Part shown: positions 15,923 to 24,188 of the stretch, in pieces
Position numbering within the stretch: the stretch's first letter is position 1
Layout of the letters: the number at the start of each line of letters is the position of its first letter
Source of the DNA: Giesbergeria sp.
GTDB lineage: Bacteria; Pseudomonadota; Gammaproteobacteria; Burkholderiales; Burkholderiaceae_C
Assembly: GCA_023150295.1 (NCBI GenBank)
Contig: JAKLLE010000039.1
Location: 1 to 34,133 of the forward strand
Length of the DNA stretch: 34,133 nucleotides
Direction of reading: 5' to 3'
Position numbers and translations under genes: made by a program
Notes under the pieces: model-generated
The model's input: the letters and a program-made list of their open reading frames with translations, nothing else
Database searches by the model: none
Told to the model about the DNA's origin: nothing

Positions 15923-16851
15923 GGGTTCCATTCCTCATCCGGAAGATTGATACGGCGTGTGGGCTCCAGCGACAGCAAGGTCCACGGAGCCAGTGCATCT
16001 GGCCGCTCGCGTGGGTCGACCCAGGCTTCGCGCAACCACCAGCGCTCGCCATCCCATTGAACCGAGGCCCGTATCCGAACCTCCTGACCGCCGCCTGGTG
16101 CAGCCGCCAAGAAGAAATCTGATGCAGTTTCTGGAAGAAGCGCCCCCACTGGGGCTTCAGGTGGCGATCGATTGATTTGCACACCCAACCCCTTTTGGCC
16201 AGACAGCGCATCGATCAAGGCAGGCGGCGCGGCTCCAATGTCAAGGCGCGGCTGCCCATTGCGGCTCAAATATGGGTCGATTATCTCATACAGCTCTGGC
16301 GTGACCCCCAATACTGCCTTGATCTCCGAAGGGTCCTCCAACGCCGAATTCCTGGGCTTTGCAGGCCAGCCTGCAGCCCGGTATTGCGGCGCCTCCGCCC
16401 CGCCCACACCGCTGGCCACGTCATCTGGATCAATGAAATCCCGAATGCGCGATACGATCAATGTCGATTCGCCAGGAGGCATTCCTGCAACTCGTTGGAA
16501 AAATGTTTGTAACAGTGCATCACTGGCCACGTTGAGATCAATCAATCCAGTGGAGGGCGTGATTTCCACCCACACCTCACGGTTCTCCAGGGTCAGCTTT
16601 TCCCGTCGATAGCGGCTCGGCTGGTCTTTCTCGGCCACCAGCCGTTGCGCCGCAAGCTGCAAGGCCCCGTCCAGCAGGGCTTCGGCCCGCAGCCGCTCCA
16701 GCGCCAGGCCCGCATGCTGGGTCTGCTGACGCATGCCTTTGGCCCCGGCCAGCACGGTGAGGGACAAGGCCGCCACCAACCAAAGCACCAGCACCAGGGC
16801 AGCGCCTGCGCTCCTGCGCCGCAAGGGGCGGATCAGATGAGCCGTCGTCAT
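15919..16851 (-). CDS. gspK: type II secretion minor pseudopilin GspK
   Basis: 310 aa. The true start is the ATG at 16851, overlapping the gspJ stop (ATGA); the open frame further upstream is an antisense-like extension. A basic leader RPLRRRSAG is followed by the hydrophobic helix AALVLVLWLVAALSLTVLAG, and, as in other GspK proteins, the fifth mature residue is not glutamate. The large globular domain has LTLENREVWVEITPSTGLIDLNVAS and the helical insertion with IRDFIDPDD, both typical. GspK caps the tip of the pseudopilus together with GspI and GspJ. Confidence 0.93.
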   Translation of the reverse strand: MTTAHLIRPLRRRSAGAALVLVLWLVAALSLTVLAGAKGMRQQTQHAGLALERLRAEALLDGALQLAAQRLVAEKDQPSRYRREKLTLENREVWVEITPSTGLIDLNVASDALLQTFFQRVAGMPPGESTLIVSRIRDFIDPDDVASGVGGAEAPQYRAAGWPAKPRNSALEDPSEIKAVLGVTPELYEIIDPYLSRNGQPRLDIGAAPPALIDALSGQKGLGVQINRSPPEAPVGALLPETASDFFLAAAPGGGQEVRIRASVQWDGERWWLREAWVDPRERPDALAPWTLLSLEPTRRINLPDEEWNP

Positions 16852-17459
16852 CGCGCCCTCGCCAAGGGAAAAACCAGGGGTGGCCATTCCCCCCGCGCAT
16901 CGCCCAACTCCAGCCGAATACGGGCCGGGTATTGCGCCTGAGAGGCGTCCCATTGCTGCGTCCATGCGCCGGTGCGACCATCCTGGAAGTGCCATTGCAG
17001 GGTGCGCACATCGGTCAGCAGGGTCTCGCGCAAAGCCTGGTTCCAGTCCATCGCCATGGCAGAGCCGTCGTAGGGCAGTGCCTCGACGGACAGATCCACG
17101 CGGCCGTCGTTGTGGCGCAGGGGGCCGATGCGAAAGACGTGCAATCCCCCGGCGCTGCCGCGCTCCGGCAAGGGCGCAACCCACATCAGGCCCGCTGCGT
17201 TGCCGCTGAAAAAACGCACAAAAACGCCACCTTCCTGGCGCGAGAGCAGGCGCAGGCCGTCGAACTTGCGCCCCAGCCACTGGCTGACAGTCAGCATGTG
17301 CTCGGCCCGCTCCATGGTGCGCTGGTTGCGATCCTCGGTCCGGCCAATGACACCGAAACCGGCAAACATCAGCCCCACCACCGCCGCCGTGACGGCCAGT
17401 GCAATGAGCAGTTCAATCAGCGTGAAACCGCGCTGGCGGACGGGCAAGTGGCGGCTCAT
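16848..17459 (-). CDS. gspJ: type II secretion minor pseudopilin GspJ
   Basis: 203 aa with the prepilin leader RQRG-FTLIELLIALAVTAAVVGL (cleavage after G11, E16 at mature position 5). The globular part contains RTMERAEHMLTVSQWLGRKFD and the beta-rich region LRHNDGRVDLSVEALPYDG. It belongs to the GspI-J-K tip complex. The ends overlap gspI and gspK by 4 bp each. Confidence 0.92.
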   Translation of the reverse strand: MSRHLPVRQRGFTLIELLIALAVTAAVVGLMFAGFGVIGRTEDRNQRTMERAEHMLTVSQWLGRKFDGLRLLSRQEGGVFVRFFSGNAAGLMWVAPLPERGSAGGLHVFRIGPLRHNDGRVDLSVEALPYDGSAMAMDWNQALRETLLTDVRTLQWHFQDGRTGAWTQQWDASQAQYPARIRLELGDARGEWPPLVFPLARAR

Positions 17460-17902
17460 GGCGCGGCCCTGTAGGGTTTCCAGCCGGTCCAGACCAGCAC
17501 GGGCTCGCCCCCGTCAGCGCGCATTACATCTACAGTGACCCGTGCAACGGCTTGGGGCTGGGGGCTCGGACGGCCAGGCGAAGCCCCCCATTGCGCCACG
17601 GAAGGCTGCATTTTCACGCGCCAGCGCCAGGCGCCCGCCTTGCCATCACTCTGGTTCGCCAGTTCTTCGGCATACAACGCGCCCGCCAGAACCGAACGCG
17701 CCACCATGGCAGCCTCCACCCGCTCCTGGACAGTGACAGCGTTCCTGGAACTTTGCCCGACCGTGCGGTACAACGTGCCCAGGGCCATGGCTGCAATGGC
17801 CATAGCCACCAGGGCCTCCAGCAGGCTGAAACCCCTGATGCTCCTAGCGCCCTGGGTCACCCTCCAGGACAACAGTGCGCTGCATCGTGCCTTGTACGTC
17901 AT
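17456..17902 (-). CDS. gspI: type II secretion minor pseudopilin GspI
   Basis: 148 aa with a long leader ending RSIRG-FSLLEALVAMAIAAMALG (cleavage after G24, E29 at mature position 5). The FSLLEALVAMAI signature is diagnostic for GspI, and the ending VDVMRADGGEPVLVWTGWKPY fits its small domain. It starts within the gspH stop and ends within the gspJ start (both ATGA). Confidence 0.92.
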   Translation of the reverse strand: MTYKARCSALLSWRVTQGARSIRGFSLLEALVAMAIAAMALGTLYRTVGQSSRNAVTVQERVEAAMVARSVLAGALYAEELANQSDGKAGAWRWRVKMQPSVAQWGASPGRPSPQPQAVARVTVDVMRADGGEPVLVWTGWKPYRAAP

Positions 17903-18381
17903 GAGGGAGTCTGCACCGAGGATTGCTCTATCCGGCCCAACAGCCAGTTGACGCGGTACTTCACTCCCTGCCCAGCGCGCAACACACTCAGGCTGCCGCC
18001 TTGCGCGCCGCCATCGTTGTTGAACTGGAACAAGGGTTCACCGGATACCGGGACTGCGCCCTTGCGCCTTTCGATGGCGGTCCATTGCACTTGCAGCGAC
18101 TCGGGCAGATCCACACGCCATTGCCCATCGGCAACTAGCTGACGGCTCTCCGGTTCGTAAGCGACGATGATCGCGCGCCCTTCCCGCTCACTGAGCGTGC
18201 GGGCCTGCACCAGCAGGCTGGCCACGTCACGCACGGTCTGGTGGTAACGCGCGCGGTCCATGTACGACTGCGCGCTGCCGCCCACCACAGCCACCGTGAT
18301 GGCGGCCAGCACGAGCACAACCAACAACTCCAGCAGGGTGAAACCGGAATGCATGCGGCGCACCGGCGCGAGACAAGTCAT
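17899..18381 (-). CDS. gspH: type II secretion minor pseudopilin GspH
   Basis: 160 aa with the leader RRMHSG-FTLLELLVVLVLAAITVAVVGG (cleavage after G13, E18 at mature position 5). The remainder has the GspH/FimT pattern RDVASLLVQARTLSEREGRAIIVAYEPESR. A second ATG at codon 10 is a possible start. It begins 36 bp after gspG, one of the few non-overlapping joints of the block. Confidence 0.9.
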   Translation of the reverse strand: MTCLAPVRRMHSGFTLLELLVVLVLAAITVAVVGGSAQSYMDRARYHQTVRDVASLLVQARTLSEREGRAIIVAYEPESRQLVADGQWRVDLPESLQVQWTAIERRKGAVPVSGEPLFQFNNDGGAQGGSLSVLRAGQGVKYRVNWLLGRIEQSSVQTPS

Positions 18382-18417
18382 CGGCGTGCAAGAAGCGGTC
18401 TGGGTCGAAGCAACCCG

Positions 18418-18888
18418 TCAGTTATATACGTCGGCGTTTTCGCCATCTCCGCCCGGCTTGCCGTCGGAACCGAGCGAGAAAACGTCAGGCCCACCATTGC
18501 GCCCAGGGTTTTTGTACTGGTAGGCCGCGCCCCAGGGGTCGGCGGGCAGGCCTTTCTTCATGTAAGGACCATTCCAGCCCTGGGCGGTGGAGGGGCGCTC
18601 CACCAGGGATCGCAGACCTTCGGCATCGTTGGGGTAGCGGCCCACATCAAGCTTGAACAGGTCGAGACTTTGCTCCAGTTCTCCGATCTGCACGCGCGCG
18701 GTCCTGGACTTGGCGCCGCCGAGCTGATCCAGCACCTTGGGGCCCACCAGGCCGGCAAGCAGGGTCAGGATGACGAGCACCACCAGCAGTTCGATCAGGG
18801 TGAAACCAGAGGCTCGGCGCGGCGCGGCGGCCAAGGGGTGAGAGGGAAAATGTTGCACTGTTTGCATGGATGGGTGTTGCCAGAACAT
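18418..18888 (-). CDS. gspG: type II secretion major pseudopilin GspG
   Basis: 156 aa including an unusually long leader; an internal ATG at codon 8 (18867) may be the real start. Cleavage is expected at G28-FTLIELLVVLVILTLLAGLV. The mature part has the standard series KSRTARVQIGELEQSLDLFKLD, GRYPNDAEGLRSL, LPADPWGAAYQY and, at the end, DGKPGGDGENADVYN, which is the calcium-binding loop of major pseudopilins. It polymerises into the pseudopilus that drives substrate through GspD. It lies 6 bp after gspF. Confidence 0.95.
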   Translation of the reverse strand: MFWQHPSMQTVQHFPSHPLAAAPRRASGFTLIELLVVLVILTLLAGLVGPKVLDQLGGAKSRTARVQIGELEQSLDLFKLDVGRYPNDAEGLRSLVERPSTAQGWNGPYMKKGLPADPWGAAYQYKNPGRNGGPDVFSLGSDGKPGGDGENADVYN

Positions 18889-18894
18889 GAAGGG

Positions 18895-20103
18895 TCAGAT
18901 GGTATCGTTGATAGAGAGCACGCCGCCGAGGATGGAGATGATGATGAAGGCCACCACCATGCCCAGGATGATGATGATCAGCGGCTCCAGCGCGGCCAGC
19001 ACGCGCCCCATGGTGCGGCGCCCCTCTTCCTCGTAGCGGTCGGCCAGCGCGAGCAGTGTGGCGTCGAGTTGGCCGGTTTCCTCTGCCACGCGAATGAGTT
19101 GGGGGGTGCTGGTCTTGTGAAAATGGCGCAACCCGAACCCGCTCGAAAGCCGTTTGCCGGTCCTGACCGTTTCCACCAAGGGCTCCAGATCGGTGCGCAG
19201 CACTGTATTGGTAAGCGCGTCGATGGAGATCTTGAGCGCATCGACCATGGGAATGCCACGCTGCAAAAGAATGCCGAAGGTTCGGAAGTACATCGCGAAC
19301 TGCAAATTGCGCAGCACCACGCCCAGCAAGGGCACGGCCAGCAGGGCGCGATCGATCTGCAGCCGGCCGGAAGGCGTGGCCGCCCAGCGCGAAAAGCCGT
19401 AGAGCGCCAATGTGGAAACCAGCAGCAGCTCCATCCAGCGCGAGCGAATCAGATCACTGAATTGCACCACCAGCCGCGTGGCGTAGGGCAAGGCGTCGCC
19501 CATAGAGTCAAAAATCTCGCGAAACTGGGGCACCACAAAAGCCAGCAGCATGATGACCGAGAGTACCGCCACCACCAGCAGGATGACGGGGTAGGTCATG
19601 GACGAGATGATGTAGTTGCGCAGCTTGTCGTCCGCCTCCAGTTGCACGGTCAGCTCCTTGAGCACGACATGCAGAGAGCCCGAGGTTTCGCCAGCGCGCA
19701 CCAGCACCAAATATTGACGGCCCAGGTCGTTTTCGAAGGGCAGCAGCGACTGGTGCAGCGACTTGCCGGCACGCACGCTCTCCTCGACCTTGCCGATGAA
19801 GGTCTGCAGGCGCTCGTTGTCGGCGGTTTCCTTGAGCATGGACAGCGCACGGTCCAGCGGCATGTTGGCCTGCTTGAGGTGCGCCATTTCGCGCGTGAAC
19901 AGCAACACATCCTTGCGCTTGAGTCCCAAACCACGAGCACCGCCCGCGGAAGGAGCTTCCGAACCCGCGTCGCTGCTGATGCGCACGGGCGTGATCCCCT
20001 GCCCCATGAGGCGCAGGCGTGCGGTGTCGGCATCGGGCGCACGCACGCTGCCCTGGCAGGGTTTGCCTTCGGCGGTCACTCCGGCGTATTGGAATTCAGT
20101 CAT
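18895..20103 (-). CDS. gspF: type II secretion inner-membrane platform protein GspF
   Basis: 402 aa, the standard length. After an N-terminal FQYAGVTAEGKPCQGSVRAPD segment there are two copies of the GspF/PilC helical domain: LLFTREMAHLKQANMPLDRALSML at about residue 67 and FRTFGILLQRGIPMVDALKIS at about 275. Membrane spans include YPVILLVVAVLSVIMLLAFVV and the C-terminal LIIIILGMVVAFIIISILG. It forms the centre of the inner-membrane platform above the ATPase. The start overlaps gspE by 8 bp. Confidence 0.95.
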   Translation of the reverse strand: MTEFQYAGVTAEGKPCQGSVRAPDADTARLRLMGQGITPVRISSDAGSEAPSAGGARGLGLKRKDVLLFTREMAHLKQANMPLDRALSMLKETADNERLQTFIGKVEESVRAGKSLHQSLLPFENDLGRQYLVLVRAGETSGSLHVVLKELTVQLEADDKLRNYIISSMTYPVILLVVAVLSVIMLLAFVVPQFREIFDSMGDALPYATRLVVQFSDLIRSRWMELLLVSTLALYGFSRWAATPSGRLQIDRALLAVPLLGVVLRNLQFAMYFRTFGILLQRGIPMVDALKISIDALTNTVLRTDLEPLVETVRTGKRLSSGFGLRHFHKTSTPQLIRVAEETGQLDATLLALADRYEEEGRRTMGRVLAALEPLIIIILGMVVAFIIISILGGVLSINDTI

Positions 20104-21817
20104 GTTGGCGAGCGACCCGCAGTACTTCTTCTGCCGTGGTCAGGCCCTGAAAGACCTTGGTGGCGCCATCGTGCAACAAGTTCCCTGCGGCGTAGGCGCC
20201 TTCATCGCCACGCAGGGTGGAGCCGTTTTCGAGCACGGCGCGCTTGACCTGGTCGTTGAGCTCCAGCAGCTCATGGATGGCCAGCCGCCCCCGGTAGCCC
20301 GTGGAGCGACAGTGCGCACAACCCACCGGGCGGTAGAGCGTAGCTTCCGCCGGCGCCTGCACCCCCAATGAGGATGCGGCCAAATGGGCCTGCTCTGGGG
20401 TGAGCGGCGCCTTGCAGTCCGTGCACAACTTGCGCACCAAACGCTGCGCCAGCACACCCACCACAGAGGCAGTGATGAGGTAGGGCTCCACCCCCATGTT
20501 GATGAGACGCACAATGGCCCCCAGGGCGCTGTTGGTGTGCAGCGTGGAGAGCACCAAGTGGCCCGTGAGCGCGGCCTGCACGGCGATTTCTGCCGTTTCG
20601 CCATCACGCATTTCGCCGATCATGATGACGTCGGGGTCTTGCCGCAGGAAGGAGCGCAGCACGGCCGCAAAGCTCAGGCCGATTTGCGGCTGCACCTGCA
20701 CCTGGTTGAGCCACTGCAGGCGGTATTCGACCGGGTCTTCCACCGTGAGGATCTTGAGGTTTTCGCCCTCCAGCTCCTGCAGCGATGCGTACAGGGTGGT
20801 GGACTTACCCGAGCCGGTGGGCCCCGTGACCAGCAAGATGCCGTGGGGCAAGGCCAGCATGTGGCGCAAGGCCTGCAGCGTGGCCGGGGTGAAATGCAGA
20901 CTTTCGAGCGAAAGCAGGTCGAAGTTCTTTTCGAGCAGACGCATGACCACCGATTCGCCGAACGCGGTGGGCACGGTGGAGACGCGCACGTCCATTTCCT
21001 TGCCGTGCACGCGCAGCTTGGTGCGCCCGTCCTGGGGCATGCGGCGCTCGGCGATGTCGAGCTGCGAGAGGATCTTGATGCGCGAGACAACGGCGGGGGC
21101 GTCTTTGTTGTCGATCTCATCGACCGGGAAGATCTCGCCGTCCACGCGGATGCGCACCACCGATTTCTGCTCGTAGGTTTCGATGTGGATATCCGACGCC
21201 TTGGAGGTCACCGCATGCGCCAGGATCTGGTTGACGCGCTGGATGATGGGCGCCTCGGAGGCCATGTCGCGCAGGTGCTCAATGAACTCGGACGCCTCGG
21301 CACCGCCAGGGACAGCCTCTTCGTCCTCCTGCGCGGCCTGCACATACCACTCGTTCAGCCGACCGGCAATCTCGGTTTCAAGCCCAAACACCAGCGTGGG
21401 CACGGCACCGAACACCAGGCGCAACGCAGTGCGCAGGGTATCGCTGCGCGGGTCGGCACTGGCAAACACAGGTGGCTCTGCGCCTTCCAACGCTGGCCCC
21501 AGCGGCAGCAGGTTGTGGGCCAGCAGAAAGCCGGTATTGAGGGCGGGCGTTTCCGGGCGGTCCGCCGGAAATGCGTCGGCGCGCAGCAGGGGCAAGTCTG
21601 CCTGCCGGGCCAATGCGGCAAAGACATCGGCCTCCGCCACCAACCCCAGGCTGACCAACAGCCGCCCCAGCTTTCCGCCCATGGAGCGCTGCACTTCCAG
21701 CGCCCGCTCCAAATCGTGGCGCGAGAGCTTCTGGGCAGACAGCAGCATGTCCCCCAGCCTGGGGGCAGCAGCAGCCTGCTCGGTCGGTTCGATACGTTCT
21801 GCGGTCGGCAAACTCAT
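20096..21817 (-). CDS. gspE: type II secretion ATPase GspE
   Basis: 573 aa. An N-terminal domain (LGDMLLSAQKLSRHDLERAL, about 21-80) for docking to GspL is followed by the ATPase: Walker A GPTGSGKST (332-340), Asp box VEDPVEYRL, Walker B DVIMIGEMRD and the His box STLHTN. A four-cysteine zinc site (CTDC ... CAHC) with GYRGR marks secretion/pilus-assembly ATPases. It powers pseudopilus assembly from the cytoplasm. It begins only 3 bp after a glycosyltransferase stop, so the secretion block seems fused to the rhamnose/glycosyltransferase transcript. Confidence 0.95.
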   Translation of the reverse strand: MSLPTAERIEPTEQAAAAPRLGDMLLSAQKLSRHDLERALEVQRSMGGKLGRLLVSLGLVAEADVFAALARQADLPLLRADAFPADRPETPALNTGFLLAHNLLPLGPALEGAEPPVFASADPRSDTLRTALRLVFGAVPTLVFGLETEIAGRLNEWYVQAAQEDEEAVPGGAEASEFIEHLRDMASEAPIIQRVNQILAHAVTSKASDIHIETYEQKSVVRIRVDGEIFPVDEIDNKDAPAVVSRIKILSQLDIAERRMPQDGRTKLRVHGKEMDVRVSTVPTAFGESVVMRLLEKNFDLLSLESLHFTPATLQALRHMLALPHGILLVTGPTGSGKSTTLYASLQELEGENLKILTVEDPVEYRLQWLNQVQVQPQIGLSFAAVLRSFLRQDPDVIMIGEMRDGETAEIAVQAALTGHLVLSTLHTNSALGAIVRLINMGVEPYLITASVVGVLAQRLVRKLCTDCKAPLTPEQAHLAASSLGVQAPAEATLYRPVGCAHCRSTGYRGRLAIHELLELNDQVKRAVLENGSTLRGDEGAYAAGNLLHDGATKVFQGLTTAEEVLRVARQHD

Positions 21818-21820
21818 TCT

Positions 21821-22837
21821 TCAGCCTTGTGGGTTCTGGGGCGCCTGCGCGGCATCTGGGTGCGGCGTGTACTTACCCGTAGCGGGCGCAGGCCACAACA
21901 GGCAGCGCAGCAGCCGGTCCATTTCGGAGCCGGGATAGTATGCCCTGTAAGTGCGAATTCTCTGCCACAGCGGTTGGTTCCGCCAGGCCAGGTAGTCTGC
22001 AACAAGGCTTGCATCTCTTTGCAGGCTGCGCAGGCGCTGTTCCAGTGCCTGGGCCTGGCGGTAGCTGTTGCGCCCGGCCTGGCCGGCACGGCGCAGCACC
22101 CGTGGGGCGTCACGCAACAGGCGCAGCACGCGGTGGTGCAGGCTGCGGCTGTGTGCGCCGATCTGGTTGACCGCATGTTGGCGGTACAGCAGGGTGGGGG
22201 TATCGACGAACGTGCGCCGACCGCTGCCGCTGAGCACGGCACACCACCAGTCGTGCACCACCACCTCTGCGGGAATGGGCAGCGCCATGGCCAGCAGGTT
22301 GCGGTTCACCATGGTGGCGCAGCCGGTGACCTGGTTCATGCTCAGCAGATCCCTTGGCGTGCAGCGTGCGGGATCCATGTGCTGGTAGCGCACAAAGGAA
22401 TCGGCCATGGTTGCCAGCGCCTCATCCACCACACGCAGGTCGGTATGCACCAGGCAGGGCGTATTCGACTCAGCGCCTTGTTCGGTGCGCTGCATGGCGG
22501 CCAGGGTCTGCTCGATCTTGTCCGGCAGCCAGACATCGTCCTGGTCGCAGAACATCGCCCAGGGCGCCTGTGCATCGTCCAAACTGGCCTGCATGAGGTA
22601 TTCGAAATTGCCCAGCCCCCCCCGCCCAGCCGGGCGCGGTGGCAACAGCAGCAGGCGCCCGCCGGACCGCGGGCGGTAGCGCTCCAGCACAGCCCGGGTT
22701 CCATCGGTGGAGCCATCGTCGCTGACCAGCAGGCGGAAATGCGGGTATGTCTGGGCCAGGAGCGAATCGAGCAGCGCCGCCAGATGGCGCTCGCCGTTCC
22801 AGGTGGCCAGCAACACGTCAACCAACGCGGCGTGCAT
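21821..22837 (-). CDS. family 2 glycosyltransferase (rhamnosyltransferase-like)
   Basis: 338 aa from the ATG at 22837 (MHAALVDVLLATWNG), the natural start; the frame is open upstream but only inside the neighbouring gene. The GT-A domain has VDVLLATWNGERHL, the nucleotide-binding LVSDDGSTDGT, the metal site MFCDQDDVWLPDKI and the acceptor-side motif VVHDWWCAVLSG. The DQDDVWLPDKI form is common in O-antigen and polysaccharide rhamnosyl- and galactosyltransferases. The C-terminal 100 residues are basic. It overlaps the previous glycosyltransferase by 20 bp and is 3 bp from gspE. A G8 run at 22616-22623 is a possible slippage site. Confidence 0.88.
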   Translation of the reverse strand: MHAALVDVLLATWNGERHLAALLDSLLAQTYPHFRLLVSDDGSTDGTRAVLERYRPRSGGRLLLLPPRPAGRGGLGNFEYLMQASLDDAQAPWAMFCDQDDVWLPDKIEQTLAAMQRTEQGAESNTPCLVHTDLRVVDEALATMADSFVRYQHMDPARCTPRDLLSMNQVTGCATMVNRNLLAMALPIPAEVVVHDWWCAVLSGSGRRTFVDTPTLLYRQHAVNQIGAHSRSLHHRVLRLLRDAPRVLRRAGQAGRNSYRQAQALEQRLRSLQRDASLVADYLAWRNQPLWQRIRTYRAYYPGSEMDRLLRCLLWPAPATGKYTPHPDAAQAPQNPQG

Positions 22838-23603
22838 GGTCTTGTTGGAACTGCCGGTACGCCGGGGAATGCCACAACCGCCACAGGCTGCGCAGATGCC
22901 AGCCCAGGTGGCGCCATTGGCGGCGGCTGGCACGCTGGCCCGCGTGGACAACGCAGGCGCCTTGCGCCTCGGCCAGGCGATACCCGGCCAGTTGCAGGCG
23001 CAAGCAGATGTCCACGTCTTCGCAGTACATGTGGTAGGCCTCGTCGAAGCCCTGGATGCGCTGGTAGGCCGCGCTGTGGAACAACAGCAATGCAGCGTTG
23101 GCCCAGTCGGGCGCCGCAACCCGTGCCCTGCGCCTGGCGCCGCCGCCCAGGTAGCGCTGCAGCAAAGCACCAGGGGTGGGCAGGCGGCGGGCATGGTCCT
23201 GGGGCTGGCCGTGGGCATCGACCTGCTGCGGATACACGCAGCCCACGCCGGGCTGTTGCGCGGCCTGCAGCATGGCGGCCCAGGGATCCTGGGACCAGGT
23301 GATGTCGGGGTTCATGACCACAAAGAAGGGCGAAGGCGCGCTTTGCTGCTGCTCATGTCCAAAGGCCTGGTTGTGGTTGGCTCCAAAGCCCAGTGGCTGG
23401 GGGTTGTGCAGCACGCGCACATCCAGGCGACCGCGCCAGGCAGCATCCGGGGCGGCCAGCGCCTGCGTGAGGGCGGGCTCGGGGGTGTTGAGCGTGACCC
23501 AGACGCGGCGAATCAACGACTGCGGTGATTGCACCAGCAGCGCCAGCAGGGACAGCACCTGTGCACCGTGGCCATGGCTGACGATGGAAAGCGCGAGGGT
23601 CAC
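22818..23603 (-). CDS. family 2 glycosyltransferase (WbbL-like rhamnosyltransferase)
   Basis: 261 aa. It opens with LALSIVSHGHGAQV, continues with LHNPQPLGFGANHNQAF, the donor/metal site FVVMNPDITWS, and ends the catalytic domain with GFDEAYHMYCEDVDICLRL, where the ED pair is typical of the WbbL/rhamnosyltransferase branch. The last 40 residues are rich in Arg and Trp and may associate with the membrane. It lies 21 bp after rfbC, so dTDP-rhamnose is the expected donor. It could start or extend the polysaccharide backbone on the lipid carrier; the step is not readable from sequence. Confidence 0.87.
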   Translation of the reverse strand: MTLALSIVSHGHGAQVLSLLALLVQSPQSLIRRVWVTLNTPEPALTQALAAPDAAWRGRLDVRVLHNPQPLGFGANHNQAFGHEQQQSAPSPFFVVMNPDITWSQDPWAAMLQAAQQPGVGCVYPQQVDAHGQPQDHARRLPTPGALLQRYLGGGARRRARVAAPDWANAALLLFHSAAYQRIQGFDEAYHMYCEDVDICLRLQLAGYRLAEAQGACVVHAGQRASRRQWRHLGWHLRSLWRLWHSPAYRQFQQDHARRVG

Positions 23604-23624
23604 CGGCCTGCCGCTGGGAAATGG

Positions 23625-24188
23625 TTAGGCAAACAGGGCATCAGCGCCCAGGCTGGCGAGGAGCGGCGCGGCGCTGTCCTTGGCCGAGAGCAGCGGTTGC
23701 TGGCCTTGCGCCAGCGCAGGCCAGGAAATGCCAATGCTCGGGTCGTTCCAGGCGATGCTGCGCTCGTGCTGCGGTGCGTAGTAGTCGGTGGTCTTGTAGA
23801 GGAAGTCTGCCGACTCGCTGAGTACCACGAAACCATGGGCGAAGCCGGGCGGCACCCAGAGCTGGTGCTGGTTGTCCTCAGTCAGTTCCGCGCCCACCCA
23901 TTGCCCGAAGGTGGGCGAGCTGCGGCGGATGTCCACGGCCACATCGAACACGGCCCCGCGCGCCACGCGCACCAGCTTGCCCTGGGCTTGCTGGATCTGG
24001 TAGTGCAGGCCACGCAGCACGCCCCGGCTGGAGCGGCTGTGGTTGTCCTGCACGAACGCATGGTTGGTGCCTGTGGCTTCGTTGAATGCTTTCTGATTGA
24101 AGCTCTCAAAGAAGAAACCGCGCGCGTCGCCGAACACCTTGGGTTCGATCAGCACCACGTCGGGGATGGCCAGCCGGGTCGCTTTCAT
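23625..24188 (-). CDS. rfbC: dTDP-4-dehydrorhamnose 3,5-epimerase RfbC
   Basis: 187 aa, full length for the family. Conserved blocks are IEPKVFGDARGFFFESFNQKAF, the active-site region VQDNHSRSSRGVLRGLHYQ (catalytic His and neighbouring Arg), GAVFDVAVDIRRSSPTFGQWVG and VPPGFAHGFVVLSE. It epimerises dTDP-4-keto-6-deoxyglucose at C3 and C5, the third step of dTDP-L-rhamnose synthesis. Its ATG overlaps the rfbA stop by one base (TGATG). Confidence 0.96.
   Translation of the reverse strand: MKATRLAIPDVVLIEPKVFGDARGFFFESFNQKAFNEATGTNHAFVQDNHSRSSRGVLRGLHYQIQQAQGKLVRVARGAVFDVAVDIRRSSPTFGQWVGAELTEDNQHQLWVPPGFAHGFVVLSESADFLYKTTDYYAPQHERSIAWNDPSIGISWPALAQGQQPLLSAKDSAAPLLASLGADALFA

Noticed and set aside
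18241-20247. 668-codon open frame on the plus strand
   Set aside because: It lies opposite gspF, gspG and part of gspH; His/Gln-rich composition with no family motifs is typical of an antisense shadow in high-GC DNA.
20384-23302. 972-codon open frame on the plus strand
   Set aside because: It is the mirror of gspE and the two glycosyltransferase genes, which have full sets of catalytic motifs; the plus frame has none.
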